Assembly (NCBI RefSeq): GCF_004011805.1 | Contig: NZ_RCHJ01000003.1 | Span: 558,001 to 622,000, forward strand | Direction of reading: 5' to 3' | Source of the DNA: Piscinibacter defluvii | GTDB lineage: Bacteria; Pseudomonadota; Gammaproteobacteria; Burkholderiales; Burkholderiaceae_C | Length of the DNA stretch: 64,000 bases | Part shown: one piece after another, positions 1-9,343 of the stretch | Layout of the letters: each line of letters starts with the position of its first letter | How positions within the stretch are numbered: position 1 is the first letter of the stretch | The notes under the pieces: model-generated | What the model was told of the DNA's origin: nothing | Database searches by the model: none | The model's input: only the letters and a program-made list of their open reading frames with translations | Program-made: the position numbers and the translations under genes

Positions 1-1708
1 GAATGCCGACGACGCGGAACATGATCGCGTCCTCCTGCAGCGTCGGCATGAACTCCTTGCCGAGCAGCGGGAAGAGGGCGAGGGCGCCGACGAGCAGCGC
101 GACCGCCGCGCCGATGACGGTCTTCTTGCGGTCGAGCGCCCAGTCCAGCATCGGCAGGTAGAGCTTCTTCGCGCCGCGCACCAGCCAGGTGTCCTTCTCC
201 TCCTTGGGCTTGAGGATCAGCGCCGCCAGCACCGGCACCAGCGTGAGCGACAGCAGCAGCGAGCCGGCCATCGCGAACGTGATGGTCAGTGCCATCGGCT
301 TGAACAGCTTGCCTTCCAGCCCCGTCAGCGAGAACAGCGGCAGGAACACGACGATGATGATCATGATCGCGAAGGCGATCGGGTTCGCCACTTCGCGCGC
401 CGCTTCGAGCACCACGTGGGTCCGGTTGATCGGCCGGCCCGACTCGCGTGCATGCGCCAGCAGGCGGAAGGCGTTCTCCACCATCACAACCGCGCCGTCG
501 ACCATCATCCCGATGCCGATCGCCAGCCCGGCCAACGACATCAAGTTGGCCGACATGCCGAAGCGCTGCATGCAGATGAACGCGAACAGCATCGCCAGCG
601 GCAGCGTGACGATCACGACGATCGCGGAACGGAACTCGCCGAGGAACAGGAACAGGATCACCGCGACCAGGATCGAGCCTTCGATGAGGGCGTTGGTCGA
701 GGTCGCCAGCGCCTTGTCGACGATCTCGGTGCGGTCGTAGGCTGCCTTCAGCTCGATGCCCTTGGGCAGCGCGGCCTGCGCGATGGCGAGCTTCTCCTTG
801 ACCGCCTTCACCACGGAGGCTGAGTTCTCGTGGATGCGCGCCAGCGCGATGCCGAGCACCGTCTCCTGGCCGTTGCGTGTGACTGCGCCGAAGCGCACGG
901 CCGGGGCCTCCTTCACGTCGGCCACGTCGCGCACGTAGACCGGCGAGCCGTTGCGCTCGGCCACGACGATGGTGCCGATGTCGGCGGCGTTGCTGACGAG
1001 CCCCAGACCGCGCACCAGGTACTGCTCGACACCGATGTTCAGGAACTGCCCGCCGACCTGCTTGTTGTTGGCCGCGAGCCGCTCCATCACTTCCTTGAAC
1101 GACAGCCCGTACTTGACCAGTCGCCGCGGGTCAATCTGCACCTGGTACTGCTTTTCGTGGCCGCCCCAGGTCGTCACGTCATCGACACCCGCGGCCGTGC
1201 GCAGGATGAGCCGCACCGTCCAGTCCTGCAGCGTGCGCAGGTCCATTGCACTGAGCTTCTTGTCGGCGTCCTCGATCGTGTACCAGAACACCTGGCCCAG
1301 GCCCGAGCTGTTGGGGCCGAGTTCGGGTTCGCCGTAGCCTGCGGGCAAGCGGCCTTTCACCTCCTGCAGCTTCTCGCCCACGAGACGGCGCGCGAAGTAG
1401 ATGTCGACGCTGTCCTTGAAGTACACGCCGACGTAGGACAGGCCGAACAGCGAGACCGAGCGGACGACTTCCACGTCCGCCAGGCCCGCCATCGCGGCTT
1501 CGATCGGAACGGTGAGCAGCTTTTCGATGTCTTCGGCGGCGACGCCGGGGGACTCGGTATAGATGTTCACCTGCGCCGGCGTCACGTCGGGGAAGGCGTC
1601 CACCGGCACCTGCCGGTAGGCCATGGCCCCGAGGCCGATGAGCACGGCGAAGGCCACCAGCACCAGCACTTTGTAGCGCAGGCTGGCATCAACGATTGCA
1701 TTGAGCAT
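1..1708 (-). CDS. czcA: Heavy-metal efflux RND permease, CzcA family (partial, C-terminus off the window)
   Basis: This is the inner-membrane proton/metal antiporter of a tripartite CzcCBA-type system that exports divalent cations such as Co, Zn or Cd out of the periplasm and cytoplasm. About 569 N-terminal residues are visible, from MLNAIVDASLRYKVLV onward. They include the first membrane helix, the periplasmic porter domain and the TM4 region with MMVDGAVVMVENAFR, the acidic helix typical of heavy-metal RND pumps. The rest lies beyond position 1. It follows czcB with a 15-nt gap, so it is the last visible gene of the minus-strand operon. Substrate cannot be fixed from sequence alone; Ni or Cu/Ag pumps are related alternatives. 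Confidence 0.93.
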   Translation of the reverse strand, partial: MLNAIVDASLRYKVLVLVAFAVLIGLGAMAYRQVPVDAFPDVTPAQVNIYTESPGVAAEDIEKLLTVPIEAAMAGLADVEVVRSVSLFGLSYVGVYFKDSVDIYFARRLVGEKLQEVKGRLPAGYGEPELGPNSSGLGQVFWYTIEDADKKLSAMDLRTLQDWTVRLILRTAAGVDDVTTWGGHEKQYQVQIDPRRLVKYGLSFKEVMERLAANNKQVGGQFLNIGVEQYLVRGLGLVSNAADIGTIVVAERNGSPVYVRDVADVKEAPAVRFGAVTRNGQETVLGIALARIHENSASVVKAVKEKLAIAQAALPKGIELKAAYDRTEIVDKALATSTNALIEGSILVAVILFLFLGEFRSAIVVIVTLPLAMLFAFICMQRFGMSANLMSLAGLAIGIGMMVDGAVVMVENAFRLLAHARESGRPINRTHVVLEAAREVANPIAFAIMIIIVVFLPLFSLTGLEGKLFKPMALTITFAMAGSLLLSLTLVPVLAALILKPKEEKDTWLVRGAKKLYLPMLDWALDRKKTVIGAAVALLVGALALFPLLGKEFMPTLQEDAIMFRVVGI

Positions 1709-1723
1709 GGTCCGTGGTCCTTC

Positions 1724-2956
1724 TCAATGCCCGTGGCCGAGCTGGGATTTCAGCTTGCGTGCCTTGAGCGCATAGGCCCCGGAAGTGACCACCTGGTCGC
1801 CAGCCTTGATGCCCGACTTGAGCAGCGTGCGGCCGCCCACCCGTTCACCCGGCTCGACCTGGCGCGCTTCGTACGCACCCTGGTCGTAGACGAAGACGGT
1901 CGGCTGGCCCTCGAGCAGCACGATGGCCGCGTCGGGCAAGCTGATGACATCACGCTTGTCGCCGCCCGCCTCGATGGTCGCGGTGGCGAACATCTCGGGC
2001 TTCAGGCGGCCGTCCGCGTTGGCGACCTCGATGCGGGCCGCGATCGTGCGGGTGTCCTTGTCGAGCATCGCGCCGATGTGGCCGACACGCCCGCTGAAGG
2101 TTTCTCCAGGATAGGCCGGGACCGTCACCTTGGCGTTGGCGCCCATCCGGACCTTGGCCAGCGCGGCTTCGGGCAGATCAGCCTGGATCCAGACGCGGCT
2201 GAGGTCGGCGATCGTGAACATCGCCTCGCTCGGGCTGCCCAGTTCGCCCAGCGTCACCTTCTTCTCGATCACGGTGCCTGCAAACGGCGCCGTGACGGCA
2301 AAGCCGGCAACGCCGCTGCCGCTGGCCGCCTGTGCGCCACCGAGCAGCCGCAGCCGATCGGCGGCGTTGCGCACGGCGGCGGTCGCCTTGTCGCGGTCGG
2401 CCTGGGCGCGCAGGAAGTCCTTGCGCGGGATGATTTCCTCCGCGTTCAGCGACTCGGCGCGCTTGAAGTCGGCATCGGCGATCCGCAGTTCGGCCTGGGC
2501 CTGGGTCCAGGTGGCATGAGCTTCAGCAACATCGACGCTGTCGAGCGTGGCCAGCGTCTGCCCGGCGCGCACGCGGTCACCCAGCTTCGCCGGGGCCGAA
2601 GTGATGCGGCCTTCGATTCGGGGTGCGACACGGGCCAGACGGTCCTGGTCGGGCCGGATCGTTGCGGTGACCTGAAGCGTCTCGCCAAGTGCTTCCGCCT
2701 TGATCGCTTCGACCTTCACGCCGGCGCGTTCCGCCTCCTCGGCGGTGAGGGTCAGTTCCTCTGAGCCTTCCTTGTGCTCGTCCTTCTTTTCGCCGGCATG
2801 CTCGGCATGTTTGTCGCCTTCAGCGGCATGCTCGTCCTTGGCTCCGCCCTTGCCGCAGGCGGCGAGCGAGACAGCGACGGCCAGTGCCAGGGCGACTTTG
2901 GTCGCCAGCCCGGCCAGGCGCTTCGGACGCCCTGTGTCGTCTTGCAGCGTGATCAT
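1724..2956 (-). CDS. czcB: RND efflux periplasmic adaptor (membrane fusion protein), CzcB family
   Basis: This 410-aa adaptor links the CzcA pump to the CzcC outer-membrane channel. The N-terminus has a membrane segment ending in a lipobox-like SLAAC, followed by a His/Glu/Lys-rich stretch (residues about 38-65, with HAAEGDKHAEHAGEKKDEHK), a plausible metal-capture arm. Then come the barrel-sandwich/lipoyl and alpha-hairpin domains (GDRVRAGQTLATLDS, then an Ala/Arg-rich coiled coil) and the beta-barrel domain (PEAALAKVRMGANAKVTV). Its ATG overlaps the czcC stop by 4 nt, indicating translational coupling. Length and layout are normal for CzcB. Confidence 0.95.
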   Translation of the reverse strand: MITLQDDTGRPKRLAGLATKVALALAVAVSLAACGKGGAKDEHAAEGDKHAEHAGEKKDEHKEGSEELTLTAEEAERAGVKVEAIKAEALGETLQVTATIRPDQDRLARVAPRIEGRITSAPAKLGDRVRAGQTLATLDSVDVAEAHATWTQAQAELRIADADFKRAESLNAEEIIPRKDFLRAQADRDKATAAVRNAADRLRLLGGAQAASGSGVAGFAVTAPFAGTVIEKKVTLGELGSPSEAMFTIADLSRVWIQADLPEAALAKVRMGANAKVTVPAYPGETFSGRVGHIGAMLDKDTRTIAARIEVANADGRLKPEMFATATIEAGGDKRDVISLPDAAIVLLEGQPTVFVYDQGAYEARQVEPGERVGGRTLLKSGIKAGDQVVTSGAYALKARKLKSQLGHGH

Positions 2957-4227
2957 TGCGAGGTTCCTTCCCGCGACCAGCCGGCCGCGTTTTCGAGTTC
3001 GATTCGGGTGGTGTGGAATTCGGCCAGCGCGTCGTTCAGATCGCGTTCGGCGTCCAGGGCCTGGCGATTCACGAGCAGTTGATCGAGCAGGCCGATCTGG
3101 CCGGCCTGCCGCGACTTCGCGGCGAGTTGCTGGTTGTCGGCCGAGGCGGCGACCATCGCGCGCTGCAGGCGCGCCACGCGCTCGCGCTGGCTGTCGAGCC
3201 GGCTCCAGAGGCGCCGCACCTGGGCCTGGCCGTCGCGCGTCGCGGCGGCACGTTCGATTTCAGCCTGCGTTGCATCGCTCATGGCCTGGCCGATGGCCGC
3301 GTCGTTGCGCTTGAAGAGCGGCAGCGGCACGGAAAGGGTCAGCGTGGTGACGCGCTCGCGACCGTCGGCCGGACCCTCGCGGCCGACGTTCAGCCCGACC
3401 GTCACGTCCGGGTAGCGGCTGGCCCGCTCGACGCCGACCCGTGCGCGGGCGGCGTCTTCGCGTGCAGCCAGCGCGCGCTGCCTGGGCAAGGCCTGCGCCG
3501 ATGCGAGCAGTTGATCGAGGCCATAGGGCAGTGGCGCGCCATTCGGCACGCCGAGGTCGCCGATCACCTCCGGCACGGCGGACGGCGGCAACTGCAGGGC
3601 TGTGGCGAGGTCGGCCTTGGTGTCCTGCAGATGCTCTTGCGACACCGCCAGCGCATTGCGGGCGCGTTCGGCCTCGATCAGGGCGACGTTGGCATCCAGG
3701 CGGGTGTCCTCGCCCGCGCTGCGCCGCCTGGCGACGGCCTGCGCAGTGCCGTCGAACAGCTCGACCGAACGCTGTTCGAGCCGCACCCGCCGCTGCGCGG
3801 CAAGCACGGCATGGAATCGCAGCGACGCTTCGGCGCGTGCCTGGCGCCGCGCATCTTCGATCTCGGCGCGCAAGGCCTCCAGCGATGCGGACGCGGCCTC
3901 GCGGCGGCGCGCCTGCTGGCCACCAATCTCGATCGGCTGCGCGATGCCCAGGCCCCACTCGCGGGCGTTGCCATCTGGAGTCGCGGCGCTGCGTCGCGTC
4001 CGCTCCACGCTGAGCTCGGGGTTGTTGAAGAGCAGTGACGCGGCTTCGCGGCGGGAGCCTTCGGCGGCCACCAACTGGGCCTCGCGCGCACGCACGGCGG
4101 GGCTGGCGGCTTCTGCCAGCCGCAGCGCCTCCGTAAGCGTCAGCGGGCCCGAGCCCGCGGTCTGCGCACTCGCGGGAACGGTCGAGGCAGCCAGCACGAA
4201 GGCCAGCGCCAGGAGTGGGAATCGCAT
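2953..4227 (-). CDS. czcC: Outer-membrane efflux channel, TolC/CzcC family
   Basis: This 424-aa TolC-like protein forms the outer-membrane exit duct for the CzcA pump. It has a cleavable signal peptide (MRFPLLALAFVLAASTVPASA), then two homologous helical repeats typical of the OEP fold, with the usual LTLTEALRLAEAASPAVRA opening and long Ala/Arg/Gln coiled-coil segments. It starts 61 nt downstream of the czcI-like gene and overlaps czcB by 4 nt. Context makes it the CzcC subunit rather than a general TolC. Confidence 0.94.
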   Translation of the reverse strand: MRFPLLALAFVLAASTVPASAQTAGSGPLTLTEALRLAEAASPAVRAREAQLVAAEGSRREAASLLFNNPELSVERTRRSAATPDGNAREWGLGIAQPIEIGGQQARRREAASASLEALRAEIEDARRQARAEASLRFHAVLAAQRRVRLEQRSVELFDGTAQAVARRRSAGEDTRLDANVALIEAERARNALAVSQEHLQDTKADLATALQLPPSAVPEVIGDLGVPNGAPLPYGLDQLLASAQALPRQRALAAREDAARARVGVERASRYPDVTVGLNVGREGPADGRERVTTLTLSVPLPLFKRNDAAIGQAMSDATQAEIERAAATRDGQAQVRRLWSRLDSQRERVARLQRAMVAASADNQQLAAKSRQAGQIGLLDQLLVNRQALDAERDLNDALAEFHTTRIELENAAGWSREGTSQ

Positions 4228-4288
4228 CGAATCATCCTTCTGGTCTCACGACAGAAGCGATTCGCCGGCGATGTGGAGATGTTGTCAG

Positions 4289-4699
4289 TCAGTCCGCGAG
4301 CGAGACCATCACCACGTCGCCGCCGGATCGCGCGGCAGGGGTGGAGTGGGCTCGATCCGGGCGCAGGGGGCTGGCCGGAATGTGGGAGTCGTAACGAGGT
4401 TCTGGCTGCCTCATGGCGTCGCCATGCGGCAGAGCGTCGACAGCGGAGGTTGCCGCAGGCATGAACGCGGAACAGCCCAGATGGCAGGTTTCGCAGTCGG
4501 TGTGATATGCGCCCGCATTGTCGTCAGCATCTTGGGCGGCCGAGGCGATCTCGCCATCGGCCTGATGCTTGTGTTCATGGTGGCCGAAGTGCTTCTTGGT
4601 CGAGACACCGGTTTCGTGCGCGCAGTACGGTGCCGCCGCGCCCCAGACCAACTGGAACGGCACGACGAACAACAGAAAAGCGAACACCCAACGACGCAT
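4289..4699 (-). CDS. czcI: CzcI-like small periplasmic metal-responsive protein
   Basis: This 136-aa secreted protein heads the czc operon. It has a signal peptide (MRRWVFAFLLFVVPFQLVWG), then a Cys/His-rich body (YCAHETG, KHFGHHEHKH, DCETCHLGC) and a Pro/Arg-rich tail. This matches the position and composition of CzcI, described as a small periplasmic protein at the head of czc operons and thought to tune metal sensing. The exact role here is inferred from position. A gap of 225 nt separates it from the copZ-like gene upstream, so it probably has its own promoter, but no clear operator was found there. Confidence 0.75.
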   Translation of the reverse strand: MRRWVFAFLLFVVPFQLVWGAAAPYCAHETGVSTKKHFGHHEHKHQADGEIASAAQDADDNAGAYHTDCETCHLGCSAFMPAATSAVDALPHGDAMRQPEPRYDSHIPASPLRPDRAHSTPAARSGGDVVMVSLAD

Positions 4700-4884
4700 T
4701 CTCTGATTCTAGACTGGCTCCAACTGCACCGTGCAACGGCGAGCCCGATCGGCACAACGATTTGGCACCCTCGACTGGCGGCGCTCAACGCGTGCCGTCG
4801 ATGCCAACGCCAGTCCCGTCTGTGCGTCATGCAGCGCGAATGTGGACGACTGCATCGCGCGACTGGAGGTTCCGCGTGCTGCAA

Positions 4885-4909
4885 GAGCGGGGCCTGCAGG
4901 CCTCCGCTC
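4885..4909 (-). terminator. GC-rich hairpin downstream of the copZ-like gene
   Basis: An interrupted inverted repeat (GAGCGG-GGCC, loop TGCA, GGCC-TCCGCTC, one bulged base) lies 15 nt past the copZ-like stop. On the minus strand it is followed by only a short T pair, so it is a possible intrinsic terminator or RNA 3'-end stabiliser without a proper U tract. Confidence 0.45.
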
Positions 4910-4924
4910 ACTTGGCCAAAACGC

Positions 4925-5182
4925 TCAGTGGCAGCCGCCGCAGCATGATCCTGCTGACTTGGCAGGAGCGGCCGGACTGGCCTGCGCGGGCACCGGCGTG
5001 TAGCCCGCGTCCTTGATGGCGTCGGCCAGTTCCTCGGCGTCGGCCGAGGCCGGCTCCACCTGCACACGGTGCGAGGCCAGGTCGATCGCGACCTTGGCAT
5101 CCTTGTCCGTGGCCTTCAACGCCTTGGTGATGGTGCTGACGCAGTGGCCGCAGGTCATGTCGTTGACTTCGAAGGTGATCAT
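4925..5182 (-). CDS. copZ: Copper chaperone, single HMA domain (CopZ-like)
   Basis: This 85-aa cytosolic chaperone is expected to carry Cu(I) to the CopA ATPase encoded divergently. It is one ferredoxin-like HMA domain with the MTCGHC metal site (C11, C14), followed by a flexible Pro/Ala tail ending in a second Cys cluster (SCCGGCH) that could add Cu(I) sites. The ATG at 5182 was chosen over an upstream in-frame start because GGAG sits 6 nt before it and the HMA fold begins there. A MerR-type promoter lies about 40-70 nt upstream. A decayed second copy of this gene is at 24932. Confidence 0.92.
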   Translation of the reverse strand: MITFEVNDMTCGHCVSTITKALKATDKDAKVAIDLASHRVQVEPASADAEELADAIKDAGYTPVPAQASPAAPAKSAGSCCGGCH

Positions 5183-5218
5183 CGCTATCTCCAGTGGGGT
5201 CGGGTTGCTGACGGGCAT

Positions 5219-5249
5219 ACTGTCGACCTTTCCATCGTTGTAAGGTCAA
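5219..5249 (-). promoter_or_regulatory. CueR/MerR-type promoter and operator for the copZ-like gene
   Basis: On the minus strand a -35 TTGACC (5244-5249) and -10-like GACAGT (5219-5224) are separated by 19 bp, the long spacer typical of MerR-family promoters. The spacer carries a dyad with GACCTT and AAGGTC arms (5225-5230 and 5242-5247), resembling the CueR operator. The cueR gene at 7820 is the obvious regulator. Confidence 0.7.
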
Positions 5250-5300
5250 GCGATGATGTGGAGAGACCCCTTTAGCTGCAGGCAGAAGCCAACGATACTC

Positions 5301-5331
5301 TTGACATTTCCATTGTTGGAACCTTGACGAT
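5301..5331 (+). promoter_or_regulatory. CueR/MerR-type promoter and operator for copA-cueR
   Basis: TTGACA (5301-5306) and a -10-like GACGAT (5326-5331) flank a 19-bp spacer containing TTCCATTGTTGGAA. This closely resembles the spacer of the E. coli copA promoter bound by CueR. It lies 33 nt before the copA ATG and 52 bp from the divergent copZ promoter. Confidence 0.72.
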
Positions 5332-5363
5332 GCGCAGACACTGAACGGCATATCGAGGCACTC

Positions 5364-7823
5364 ATGAGCACCGCTGCACTGTCCAATCCACTCGGAATCA
5401 AGCTCCAGGTCACCGGGATGACCTGCGCCTCGTGCGTCACGCGCGTCGAGAAGACGCTCAAGGCGGTTCCGGGCGTCAAGGAGGCGAGCGTCAACCTGGC
5501 GACGGAGGAGGCGTCTGTCAACGCCGATGCTTCCGTGACGGCGGATTCGCTGGCGGCGGCCGTCCGCAAGGCCGGCTACGACGTGGCGACCACCGAGACA
5601 ACGCTGCTGGTGGAAGGCATGACTTGCGCGTCCTGCGTCACGCGTGTGGAGAAAGCGCTCCGCAAGGTACCCGGCGTCTCCGGCGCCACCGTCAACCTGG
5701 CGACCGAGAAGGCAACCATCCAGGCGCTATCGACCGTGCCGGTTTCGGCGTTGAAGGCGGCCATCGAGAAGGCCGGTTACGCGGCGAAGGACCTTCAGGA
5801 CGAGAAGCCCAAGCCAGCCAATCGACTGCCGGTCTGGTGGCCAGTGGCGGCTAGCGCTGTGCTGACCCTGCCGCTCGTCGCCCCGATGCTGCTGTCGCTC
5901 TTCGGCATCGAATGGATGCTGGGCGGCTGGGTACAACTGGCGCTGGCCACGCCGGTTCAGTTCTGGCTGGGTTGGCGCTTCTACCGAGCCGGCTGGAAGG
6001 CCGTGCTCGCCAAGACCGGGAACATGGACCTGCTGGTGGCGCTCGGCACCTCCGCCGCCTACGGACTGTCCGTCTACCTGCTCTTCAAGCACGCCGGGCA
6101 CGGCATGCCGCACCTCTACTTCGAGGCTTCGGCGGCCGTCATCACGCTGGTCCTGCTGGGAAAGTGGCTGGAGCACCGGGCCAAGCGGCAAACCGCCGAC
6201 GCCATCCGCGCGCTGAACGCGTTGCGACCGACCACTGCGCGGGTCCGCCGGGATGGCGAGGAAGTCGACATTCCGGTGGAGCAAGTTATCGTGGGCGACA
6301 TCGTCGTCATCCGGCCGGGTGACCGCGTCGCCGTCGACGGCGAGATCGTCGAAGGGCGCAGCCACATCGACGAGTCGCTCATCACCGGCGAGAGCCTGCC
6401 GGTGCCCAAGGCCCCCGGAGACAAGGTCACCGGCGGCGCCATCAACGCCGAAGGCGCGCTGACCGTTCGCACGACGGCCATCGGTGCGGAGACGACGCTG
6501 GCTCGCATCATCCGGATGGTTGAGTCGGCCCAGGCGGCGAAGGCACCCATCCAGCGCATCGTGGACCGCGTGAGCGCGGTGTTCGTCCCGGTCGTCCTCG
6601 TCATCGCGCTGGCCACCTTCGTCGGTTGGGCGGTCTACACGGGAGACTGGGAACACGCGCTCATCAACGCGGTGGCCGTGCTGGTCATCGCGTGCCCCTG
6701 TGCGCTGGGTCTGGCGACGCCGACAGCCATCATGGCCGGCACCGGGGTTGCCGCGCGACACGGCATCCTCATCAAGGACGCCGAAGCGCTGGAGGTCGCG
6801 CATGCGGTCACCGTGGTCGCCTTCGACAAGACTGGCACGCTCACCGAAGGCAAGCCTTCGCTCGCGGCGGTGGCGGCGGCCGACGGTTCGAGTCGTGACG
6901 AGGTGCTTCGCCTTGCGGCCGCGCTCCAGAAGTCGAGCAGCCATCCGCTGGCGATGGCGGTGATGGACAAGGTGCGCGAGGAGCGACTGCCGGTCCCGGA
7001 GGCCCACGATGCGAGGGCGCTTCCCGGTCGCGGTGTCGAAGGCACTGTTCGAGGCCAGAAACTGGCCCTCGGCAGCACGCGGATGCTGCGCGAGTTCCAG
7101 CTGACCGAGGGCAATCTGCTGGTCGACGCCCAGCGGCTCGAAGGGCAGGGCAGGACGGTCTCATGGCTGGTCGGGTCGGATGGCAACCAATGGCGCCTGT
7201 TGGGTCTGCTGGCGTTCGGAGACACCATCAAGCACACCGCCGCTGCCGCGGTGGCGCGGCTCCACCAGTTGGGCATCAAAACGGTCATGCTGACCGGTGA
7301 CAACCGAGGCGCGGCCGAGGCCGTCGCGAAAGAGCTTGGCATCGACGAGGTTCGTGCCGAAGTTCTGCCTGGTGACAAGGCGGCCATCGTGAAGGAACTG
7401 CGCGATGCCGGCGCCGTGGTCGCGTTCGTCGGCGATGGCCTGAACGACGGCCCCGCACTCGCCGCAGCTTCGGTGTCGTATGCGATGGCAGGTGGCGCGG
7501 ACGTGGCGACCGAGACCGCCGGCATCACGCTCATGCGTGGCGACCCGCGGCTCGTGGCGGACTCGCTGGACATTTCGCGCCGCACCTACTCCAAGATCAA
7601 GCAGGGCTTGTTCTGGGCCTTCGGCTACAACGTGCTGGGTATCCCGCTGGCCGCGCTGGGCATGCTGAATCCCGTCATCGCGGGAGCGGCGATGGCCTTC
7701 AGCAGCGTGAGCGTCGTGGTCAATGCATTGACGTTGCGGCGCTGGCACGGTGCCGCTGACGCGCCGACCGCGCAGCGCCCGGAGCAATCGCAATCCGTGG
7801 CCGTGTCAGGGAGCACCAGATGA
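5364..7823 (+). CDS. copA: Cu(+)-exporting P1B-type ATPase with two HMA domains (CopA)
   Basis: This 819-aa inner-membrane pump uses ATP to move Cu(I) from cytoplasm to periplasm. Two N-terminal HMA domains carry MTCASC sites (C21/C24 and C88/C91). They are followed by eight predicted membrane helices, the TGES actuator loop, the CPC copper site (C444-P-C446), the phosphorylated D488 in DKTGT, the HP motif (SSHPLAMAV) and the TGDN and [10 protein letters not shown] hinge motifs. TM7/TM8 signatures ([12 protein letters not shown] and [11 protein letters not shown]) fit the Cu(I) P1B-1 class. Its stop overlaps the cueR start by 4 nt, and a MerR-type promoter lies just upstream. Confidence 0.97.
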   Translation: MSTAALSNPLGIKLQVTGMTCASCVTRVEKTLKAVPGVKEASVNLATEEASVNADASVTADSLAAAVRKAGYDVATTETTLLVEGMTCASCVTRVEKALRKVPGVSGATVNLATEKATIQALSTVPVSALKAAIEKAGYAAKDLQDEKPKPANRLPVWWPVAASAVLTLPLVAPMLLSLFGIEWMLGGWVQLALATPVQFWLGWRFYRAGWKAVLAKTGNMDLLVALGTSAAYGLSVYLLFKHAGHGMPHLYFEASAAVITLVLLGKWLEHRAKRQTADAIRALNALRPTTARVRRDGEEVDIPVEQVIVGDIVVIRPGDRVAVDGEIVEGRSHIDESLITGESLPVPKAPGDKVTGGAINAEGALTVRTTAIGAETTLARIIRMVESAQAAKAPIQRIVDRVSAVFVPVVLVIALATFVGWAVYTGDWEHALINAVAVLVIACPCALGLATPTAIMAGTGVAARHGILIKDAEALEVAHAVTVVAFDKTGTLTEGKPSLAAVAAADGSSRDEVLRLAAALQKSSSHPLAMAVMDKVREERLPVPEAHDARALPGRGVEGTVRGQKLALGSTRMLREFQLTEGNLLVDAQRLEGQGRTVSWLVGSDGNQWRLLGLLAFGDTIKHTAAAAVARLHQLGIKTVMLTGDNRGAAEAVAKELGIDEVRAEVLPGDKAAIVKELRDAGAVVAFVGDGLNDGPALAAASVSYAMAGGADVATETAGITLMRGDPRLVADSLDISRRTYSKIKQGLFWAFGYNVLGIPLAALGMLNPVIAGAAMAFSSVSVVVNALTLRRWHGAADAPTAQRPEQSQSVAVSGSTR

Positions 7824-8311
7824 GCATGAACATCGGCGAAGCAGCGAAGGCCTCGGGCGTCTCGGCGAAGATGATTCGCCACTACGAGAGCGTCGGGTTG
7901 TTTCCGGAAGCGGCGCGAACCGAGTCCGGCTACCGCCAATACACGGACAAGGAGGTCAGCACGCTGCGCTTCGTCCGGCAGTCACGAGACCTGGGCTTCT
8001 CCATCGAGCAGATCCGCGAGTTGCTCGGGCTGTGGCAGGACCGCAAGCGTCCGAGCCGCCAGGTGCGCGCGCTGGCGCTGGCCCACATCGAAGAGCTGGA
8101 CGAGAAGCTCGAGGAACTCCAGTCCATGAAAGCGACGCTCGAGCACCTCGTGCATTGCTGCCATGGTGACGACCGGCCCGATTGCCCGATCATCGACTCG
8201 CTGGCGCAGGAACGAAGCGAACGGGAGAGGCGTCCTGTGGGAGCGACTGGGAAAAGCCGCCGCGGTACGACCGGGCTGCGGGCGGGACGACGCGGGCGCG
8301 CGACCGCTTGA
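7820..8311 (+). CDS. cueR: MerR-family copper-responsive activator CueR
   Basis: This 163-aa regulator senses cytosolic Cu(I) and activates copA and probably copZ. It has the MerR winged helix (residues 1-70, [20 protein letters not shown]) and a dimerisation helix. The metal loop CHGDDRPDC has C114 and C122 spaced eight apart, as in CueR. The C-terminal tail after residue 125 is Arg-rich and longer than in E. coli CueR. It is coupled to copA by an ATGA overlap, so it is autoregulated if the upstream CueR promoter is real. Confidence 0.93.
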   Translation: MSMNIGEAAKASGVSAKMIRHYESVGLFPEAARTESGYRQYTDKEVSTLRFVRQSRDLGFSIEQIRELLGLWQDRKRPSRQVRALALAHIEELDEKLEELQSMKATLEHLVHCCHGDDRPDCPIIDSLAQERSERERRPVGATGKSRRGTTGLRAGRRGRATA

Positions 8312-8369
8312 CTGCGGGTGCCGGCATTGGGCAAGAGGACCGAGTCATCGTTGGACCCCAATGCCATGG

Positions 8370-8909
8370 CTACAGAATCCGCAGATCGCCGACGAGTCTC
8401 GTTCGGCGTGCGCGCCGCTTCGTGATCTCTTCGTCCTCCCGCGACCAACCAAAGGAACCACCCCAGACCCAGAAGTCCCCTGCAAGCCGGATGAAGCTGA
8501 CCTGGCCGAGGTCGCCGGTGACCTCGATGGCGCCATGATCCCGCTCGAAGTCAAAGACGATGCGATGAGCGCCAGCTCGGAGTCGCATCCGGACCATGGA
8601 TTGGGGCACGGTCTCGATGGGGCGCGAGTCATCTACCGACACTGTAACGAGGTGGCGTGTGTCTCCCCAACCGCTGCGTACCACGTAGATGGTCAACGCA
8701 TCGGGGTCCGCCTCGAAGCGTTTGGCCTCGGCTTCGACTTCGAGGCCGGGGGTCGAGTCCGACGTGCAGACGATCGGACGTTTCCGGGCGTTTCGGTAGC
8801 AGTAGGAGCCGCCGCGCCGGCTGACATCTGGCTCCGTACTGGCGCAACCCAGGAGCGCCAGCGACGTCGCCGATGCGGCGAGCACCAGGACGTGCCGGCG
8901 TGTAGTCAC
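8370..8909 (-). CDS. Putative lipoprotein of the small-protein/lipoprotein cassette, copy 1
   Basis: This 179-aa protein has no recognised function. GTG at 8909 is taken as start because the signal sequence and lipobox (ALLGCAS) begin directly after it. Mature features are two Cys residues (YCYRN, VCTS), a core with YVVRSGW and ETVPQSMVRMRLRAGAH, and an aromatic LAGDFWVWG segment. It is clearly homologous to the protein at 17166 (shared VEAxAKRF, YVVRxxW, ETVPxSxVRxRL, LAGxxWxWG). It lies 19 nt downstream of a small secreted-protein gene under a CopR-type promoter. An outer-membrane or periplasmic copper-stress role is inferred from context only. Confidence 0.72.
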   Translation of the reverse strand: MTTRRHVLVLAASATSLALLGCASTEPDVSRRGGSYCYRNARKRPIVCTSDSTPGLEVEAEAKRFEADPDALTIYVVRSGWGDTRHLVTVSVDDSRPIETVPQSMVRMRLRAGAHRIVFDFERDHGAIEVTGDLGQVSFIRLAGDFWVWGGSFGWSREDEEITKRRARRTRLVGDLRIL

Positions 8910-8928
8910 GCTGCAGCCCCTGCCGTGC

Positions 8929-9216
8929 TTACGGGCGCTTGTCTGCGTCGGGCTTGGCGGTCGCCACGGGTTCGTTCGAGCACCAGCCGCGACTGCTGGT
9001 CCGGCAGCGCCACGTGCCGTCCCGCATCGCCTTCTCGACCTCCGCGCGGACCTGCTCTCGCGTGAGAGCCGCGGGCCGGGCCGGCTCGGTCGTGCTGGCG
9101 CCAGCGGGCGCGCCTTGCGCCATCTGGTGTTGAGCCGCTGCGAAGATCGGGGAACCGACCATGACGGCGGCGGCCGCAAGCGCGCGAGTGACGGTGAAGA
9201 TGGAGTATCTGTGCAT
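8929..9216 (-). CDS. Small secreted DUF4148-like protein, cassette copy 1
   Basis: This 95-aa protein has a signal peptide cleaved near AAAQH. The mature part has LTREQVRAEVEKAMRDG, which resembles the DUF4148 pattern (LTRxxVxxEL...G) common in Burkholderiales secreted peptides. A Cys pair follows (WRCRTSSRGWC). Function is unknown. It is the first gene after a CopR-type promoter and precedes the lipoprotein gene, the same order as at 16757-17717. Confidence 0.72.
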   Translation of the reverse strand: MHRYSIFTVTRALAAAAVMVGSPIFAAAQHQMAQGAPAGASTTEPARPAALTREQVRAEVEKAMRDGTWRCRTSSRGWCSNEPVATAKPDADKRP

Positions 9217-9254
9217 GGTGAACCTCGTCAGTTTGTTGATGAATGCGAGGCTTC

Positions 9255-9309
9255 ACTCTAGGGGCCGCGTGCTGACCAAATGCGGACCGAAAGATGACCA
9301 ACTCGTAAT
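9255..9309 (-). promoter_or_regulatory. CopR/CusR-type promoter A (box plus -10) for the 9216-8370 cassette
   Basis: The box is ATTACGAGTTGGTCAT (9294-9309 on the minus strand), with the same 7-2-7 layout as the E. coli CusR box (ATGACAAnnTTGTCAT). The -10 is TAGAGT (9255-9260), 33 bp beyond the box. Sites B, C and D show identical spacing. It lies between the divergent cassette and the response-regulator gene, so the box may also autoregulate the latter. Confidence 0.72.
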
Positions 9310-9343
9310 CCAGGTGACGTAGCGGCTGGTGGAGAATCTGCCT

